DNA of 16,941 nt from Burkholderiales bacterium. GTDB taxonomy: Bacteria; Pseudomonadota; Gammaproteobacteria; Burkholderiales; CAIKXV01. Positions 13,478 through 16,941 of this stretch are shown here, in pieces. Location: the NCBI GenBank assembly GCA_014379045.1, contig JACMMK010000372.1, positions 1-16,941 on the forward strand, read 5' to 3'. The notes beneath the pieces were generated by a model that saw only the letters and a program-made list of their open reading frames with translations, made no database searches and was not told the origin of the DNA. Made by a program: the position numbers and the translations under genes. The number at the start of each line of letters is the position of its first letter. Within the stretch, counting starts at the first letter, position 1.

Positions 13478-14664
13478 ACCACGGCGCGCAGATGCGCGCC
13501 GCGCGAGCTCGGGCTTCGGGTGGCCTTGGCAACGCTGCTGCGCCCGCGCTCACCGAGTGCGAGCACCGCCTGCAGCGCGCCGGTCACCCGATCGATATCG
13601 GCAAGGCTCATCTGCAGATGGAAGGGCAGGCCGAGCAGGTGCTGGTCGAGATGCTTGACCACCACGTGATCGTCGGCCTGCGTCAAGGCGAGAAAAGCCG
13701 GATGCGCGTAGATGCCGGGGCAGTACCAGCGGCGGGACCCGATTCCGCGCGACGCCAGGAACTCGGCCACTGTTTCAGCGCGCAGCCGGTCGGGCAGGCG
13801 CACGAGGCCGAGCGAATACACCCCGCCGAGCGGACGCTCCTGCAGCACGATCTCGGGACAGGCATCCTGCACCGCGGCGCTGTAGGACGACATCAGCACC
13901 CGCCGCGCAGTGCTGACCGCCGGCCAGCGGTCGAGCGCGGCTAGCCCCACCGCGGCCGCGTACTCGCTCATCTTGCCGTTGACACCGATATCCGAGATCA
14001 GCCCGCCCGCCGACATGTAGCCGAAGTTGGACAGGCGCCGCACGCGCGCCACCACCTCGGGATCGCGCGCCGCGACGAAGCCGCCTTCGCCGGCACCGAG
14101 CGCCTTCGTCGCATGCATGCTGAACGCCACTACCGTGTGCGCGCCGACGGTCTGATTGCCGAACGCGCCGGCGGCGTCGATCACCACCGGCACGCCGGTC
14201 TCGAGCGTGAGCTGATCCCAGCCCTGGACATCGAGTGCGCCACCGAACGCCGCCACCGGCATGATCGCGCGGATACCGCGCACTCGCGCCATCGCCGCGC
14301 GCGCGATCTCCGGCGTGAGCACCCAGCGTGACGGGTCGATGTCGGCGAGCACGGGCTCGAAGCCGGCTTGCAGGATGCCGGAGACGGTACCGGGAAAGGT
14401 CAGCGAGGGCACCAGCACCTTGACGCGCGGCCGGTCGACGCTGGCCATCAGTGCGAGCTGCAGGCCGACGGTGCAGTTGGCGACGGTGGTGAGTGCCACC
14501 GGGTGTCCGCTCGCGCTGCTGCAGTCGGCACTCAGGCGACGCTCGAGTTCGAGACAGAGGGGTCCGAAGTTCGCGAACTGCTGCGCGGCGTCGATCCGCC
14601 GCAGATACGGCAGCAGTTCATCGGCCGACGGCATGTCGGGTCGGAGTACCGGAATCGGATTCAT
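13474..14664 (-). CDS. DegT/DnrJ/EryC1-family PLP aminotransferase
   Basis: A 396-residue sugar aminotransferase of the DegT/DnrJ/EryC1/StrS family. The PLP lysine is K187 in FSMHATKALGAGEGG, and the Asp that binds the PLP ring nitrogen is D163 in VVIDAAGAFG. LVPSLTFPGTVSGILQAGFE (84-103) and VLADIDPSRWVLTPE (105-119) are typical family strands. These enzymes move an amino group from glutamate to a keto-sugar nucleotide. No dehydratase or epimerase that would make that keto-sugar is in the window. The ATG at 14664 overlaps the upstream glycosyltransferase stop in an ATGA junction. The last 25 residues are Arg/Ser-rich beyond the usual fold. With the next gene it forms a pair comparable to PglE/PglD. 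Confidence 0.93.
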   Translation of the reverse strand: MNPIPVLRPDMPSADELLPYLRRIDAAQQFANFGPLCLELERRLSADCSSASGHPVALTTVANCTVGLQLALMASVDRPRVKVLVPSLTFPGTVSGILQAGFEPVLADIDPSRWVLTPEIARAAMARVRGIRAIMPVAAFGGALDVQGWDQLTLETGVPVVIDAAGAFGNQTVGAHTVVAFSMHATKALGAGEGGFVAARDPEVVARVRRLSNFGYMSAGGLISDIGVNGKMSEYAAAVGLAALDRWPAVSTARRVLMSSYSAAVQDACPEIVLQERPLGGVYSLGLVRLPDRLRAETVAEFLASRGIGSRRWYCPGIYAHPAFLALTQADDHVVVKHLDQHLLGLPFHLQMSLADIDRVTGALQAVLALGERGRSSVAKATRSPSSRGAHLRAVV

Positions 14665-16941
14665 GCGGCTGCCTCGCGGGTCACGCTTTCGATCAGGAAC
14701 TCGGCCACCTCGGCGGCGCAATCCCCCTGTTTGAACAACACATCGGAGCGCGCGCGCAAATCTTGAGCGAGGCGGTGGCGCAGATCGGGTTCGCGTGCGA
14801 GCGTCACTGCCTTGTCGACATAGTCGGCGGCATCGCGCGCGATCGGCCAGTCGAGATCCATCATCCGCAGCAGCGCGTGGGTGCCGCGTCCGGACAGCCG
14901 CTCGGCGGGCAGCGTCAGCACGGGAATCCCCTGCCCGAGCGCGCTGATCGCAGTCGTTCCCATGCCGAACGGCCAGCAGTCGAGCACCGCGTCGGCCGCG
15001 CGCAGCCACGACTGGAAGGTGCGCGTGTCCGCCCACGGTTCGAAGCGCACGCGTTCGGCCGCCGCACCCATCGTGCGCCACTGCCGGGTTTGCGTTTGCG
15101 CACGCCAGTGTCGCTGGCGCTCGTCCTCGAACAGCACGATCGACGCCTGCGGGTCGCGCGCGACGATCGCGCTCAGCGCGGCGTCGAACTCGGGATGCAG
15201 TTTATGCAGCTTGACCGGACACAGATACACGCGCGCATGCCCGTCGATGCCCAGCTCGGCGCGGGTCGCCAGATCGGTCGCCACCACCGGCGGCACCAGC
15301 ACGCTGTTGTAGGCCTCGAGCAGCACCAGCCGTTCGGTGTAGAACGCCTGCGCGCCGGGCGTCTCGAGCCAGCGGCTCGAGATCAGGCAGTCGACGCTCG
15401 GGCTGCCGGTGGTCTCCGGATGTCCTCCGCTCAGACACTGCACGCGCGCCAGACGCGACAGCGCGAGCGGATAGGTGAGGCGATCCATGCCCACATCGGT
15501 GAAGAACAGCACGTCCAGTTCGAGTTCGGCGATCGCAGCGCGAATGGCGGCCAGGGTGCCGCGTGCGCTCACCCATCCCGCACAGCTTGCGCGGATCCGT
15601 GCGGTGAGCGCGTCTTCGCGCCCACCCAGCGTGATGCCGACGAGCTCGAGGCGTGGGTCGGTGCTGAGGTTCTGCAGCAACCGCACGAACGACACCCCGA
15701 CCGAATGGCTGAAGAAATGGCTCGACACGAACCCCACCCGCACGCGTCGGCGTGAGCGGCCCGTGCCCAGATGCGGGGCCTCGAAAGCGAGGCCCGGCAC
15801 GAGCTTTCGATACAGGGCGGCGAGCTCACCCAGGAGCGCGCGGTTGTTCCACCCGCGGTACGCACAGTAGAACGGCGGATCGAAGTACTGCATGAACTGC
15901 GCTTCGGTCGCAGACGTTTCGCAGTGTGCGAGTGCGCGCAGCTCCTCGGCGATCGATGCACGCTCGGCGTCGAGCGACGCGGCGGTGCCCATGATCGCAG
16001 GCAGCACGGTCGCCGCGCGAATCGCCAGAATCGCGTTGCCCGACTCCTGCGCCGCCTGGAGGAACGCGGCCTTCGCGGCGGCTGCGTCGCCGAGTTGGCC
16101 CCGTGCCATGGCGAGATTCGCGCGCGCCTCGACGAGCCGCGGCCGCAGCGACAATGCGCGGGTGAACAACTCGCTCGCCGCGTCGACATGACCCAGTTCC
16201 TGCGCCGCGAGCCCGGCGCCGTTGAACGCTTCGGCAAAGTCGGGGGATAGCCCGAGCGCACGCTCGAAGCATGCCGCCGCGTCCGGGAACCGCTGCAGGC
16301 GCAGATGGACATTGCCCAGGTTGTTCAACGCCCTGGCGTGCGTCGCATCCGCCTCGAGCGCGCGTTCGAAACACACACGCGCGTCGTCGAGACGTTCGTC
16401 GCCTAGGAAAAGGATGCCCAGGTTGTTGTAGGCATTCGCATGCCGCGGATCGAGCTCGAACACACGCGCATAGGCGTCGACGGCTTCGACCGTGCGCCCC
16501 AACGCACCGAGCGCGCTGCCCCGGTTGTAATGCGCCTCGGTGAAGTCGGGGTTCTCGTGCACAGCGCGGGTGAAGCACTCGAGCGCTTCCTCACGACGCG
16601 CGGCGCGCATGTCGAGCAGCACCCCGAGATTGCACCACCCCTCCGGGAACGCCGGACGCTGCGCGAGCGCCTTGCGATAAGCGCGCTCTGCGGCGTCGAA
16701 CCGGTCGAGTGCGCGCAACGCGTCGCCCGCGTTGCACCAGGCTTCGGGCCACACCGGTCGCAGCGCGAGCGCGCGTCGGTATGCCTTGTCGGCATCGACC
16801 CACTGGGCGCTTTGCTGAAGGGCGGCGCCGAGCCTGAACCAGCCGAGCGCGCAGCCGCGGTCGAACTGCACGCAGCGCCGATAGTCGGCGGCGGCGCGCA
16901 GCGCGTCCCCGGCGGCGCCATGGGCATGGCCCGACGCGAGC
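14661..16941 (-). CDS. TPR/SPINDLY-type O-glycosyltransferase (GT41-like), 5' end outside window
   Basis: At least 759 residues; the frame is open to the right edge, and the first in-frame GTG (16871) falls inside a TPR, so the true start lies beyond. Numbering from that GTG, residues 1-275 contain about eight TPRs (repeats such as WCNLGVLLDMRAARREEALE and YNNLGILFLGDERLDDARVC). The catalytic region (about 375-720) shows RVRVGFVSSHFFSHSVG with H389, FFTDVGMDRLTYPLALSRL, QCLSGGHPETTG, YLCPVKLHKLHPEFD, and DCWPFGMGTTAISALGQGIP. These are standard motifs of SPINDLY-family (COG3914) enzymes, including the intact G-x-G-T-T that the plus-strand paralogue lacks. Such proteins O-glycosylate Ser/Thr of protein partners held by the TPRs; flagellin is the likely substrate here (inference). 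It leads a tightly coupled operon. Confidence 0.92.
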   Translation of the reverse strand, partial: LASGHAHGAAGDALRAAADYRRCVQFDRGCALGWFRLGAALQQSAQWVDADKAYRRALALRPVWPEAWCNAGDALRALDRFDAAERAYRKALAQRPAFPEGWCNLGVLLDMRAARREEALECFTRAVHENPDFTEAHYNRGSALGALGRTVEAVDAYARVFELDPRHANAYNNLGILFLGDERLDDARVCFERALEADATHARALNNLGNVHLRLQRFPDAAACFERALGLSPDFAEAFNGAGLAAQELGHVDAASELFTRALSLRPRLVEARANLAMARGQLGDAAAAKAAFLQAAQESGNAILAIRAATVLPAIMGTAASLDAERASIAEELRALAHCETSATEAQFMQYFDPPFYCAYRGWNNRALLGELAALYRKLVPGLAFEAPHLGTGRSRRRVRVGFVSSHFFSHSVGVSFVRLLQNLSTDPRLELVGITLGGREDALTARIRASCAGWVSARGTLAAIRAAIAELELDVLFFTDVGMDRLTYPLALSRLARVQCLSGGHPETTGSPSVDCLISSRWLETPGAQAFYTERLVLLEAYNSVLVPPVVATDLATRAELGIDGHARVYLCPVKLHKLHPEFDAALSAIVARDPQASIVLFEDERQRHWRAQTQTRQWRTMGAAAERVRFEPWADTRTFQSWLRAADAVLDCWPFGMGTTAISALGQGIPVLTLPAERLSGRGTHALLRMMDLDWPIARDAADYVDKAVTLAREPDLRHRLAQDLRARSDVLFKQGDCAAEVAEFLIESVTREAAA

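Noticed and set aside
1..16941. CRISPR arrays, insertion sequences, tRNA or rRNA genes
   Set aside because: No regularly spaced direct repeats, transposase genes, or structured RNA sequences were recognised on either strand.

Overview
The window is GC-rich, densely coding bacterial DNA. It holds the late-flagellar gene block next to a large set of sugar- and glycan-modifying genes. The order fliC-flaG-fliD-fliS-fliT followed by a short membrane/coiled-coil gene, with sigma-28 (FliA) promoters, is typical of polar-flagellated Gammaproteobacteria, although some Betaproteobacteria are similar. No ribosomal RNA or other taxonomic marker is present, so the assignment is an inference from gene order and style.

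Left region (1-5634), all on the minus strand. Flagellin (fliC) is followed by a strong hairpin terminator, then flaG, fliD (filament cap), fliS (flagellin chaperone), fliT (cap chaperone) and the N-terminus of a probable DUF2802 protein cut by the left edge. A near-consensus sigma-28 promoter (TAAAGATT-N11-GCCGTTAA) lies about 100 bases before fliC. A second one (TCAAGCTT-N11-GCCGTTAC) sits immediately before fliD. FliD is long because about 200 residues are inserted in its C-terminal domain.

Middle (5634-8453). A WbqC-family gene (minus) and a TPR/SPINDLY-type glycosyltransferase gene (GT41, plus) diverge from a 33-base gap. The glycosyltransferase is the only plus-strand gene and runs tail to tail into the right-hand operon.

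Right region (8464-16941). A compact minus-strand operon enters from beyond the right edge. In order of transcription it encodes a second TPR/SPINDLY glycosyltransferase (5' end missing), a DegT-family PLP aminotransferase, a NeuD/PglD-like sugar acyltransferase, a GH43/GH32-like beta-propeller protein, a TylF-like methyltransferase, a phytanoyl-CoA-dioxygenase (PhyH) family oxygenase, a frameshifted SAM methyltransferase, and a second PhyH oxygenase. Genes overlap by 4-14 bases or are separated by only 4-22.

Working model (inference): this is a flagellin O-glycosylation island. One or both GT41 enzymes would attach sugar to Ser/Thr in the variable domain of FliC. The aminotransferase and acyltransferase would make an acylated amino sugar. 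The methyltransferases and Fe(II)/2-oxoglutarate oxygenases would decorate it. The clearest oddities are the frameshift at about 10020-10060, altered conserved residues in the plus-strand GT41, and the unusual presence of two PhyH enzymes and a glycosidase-like propeller in such an operon.
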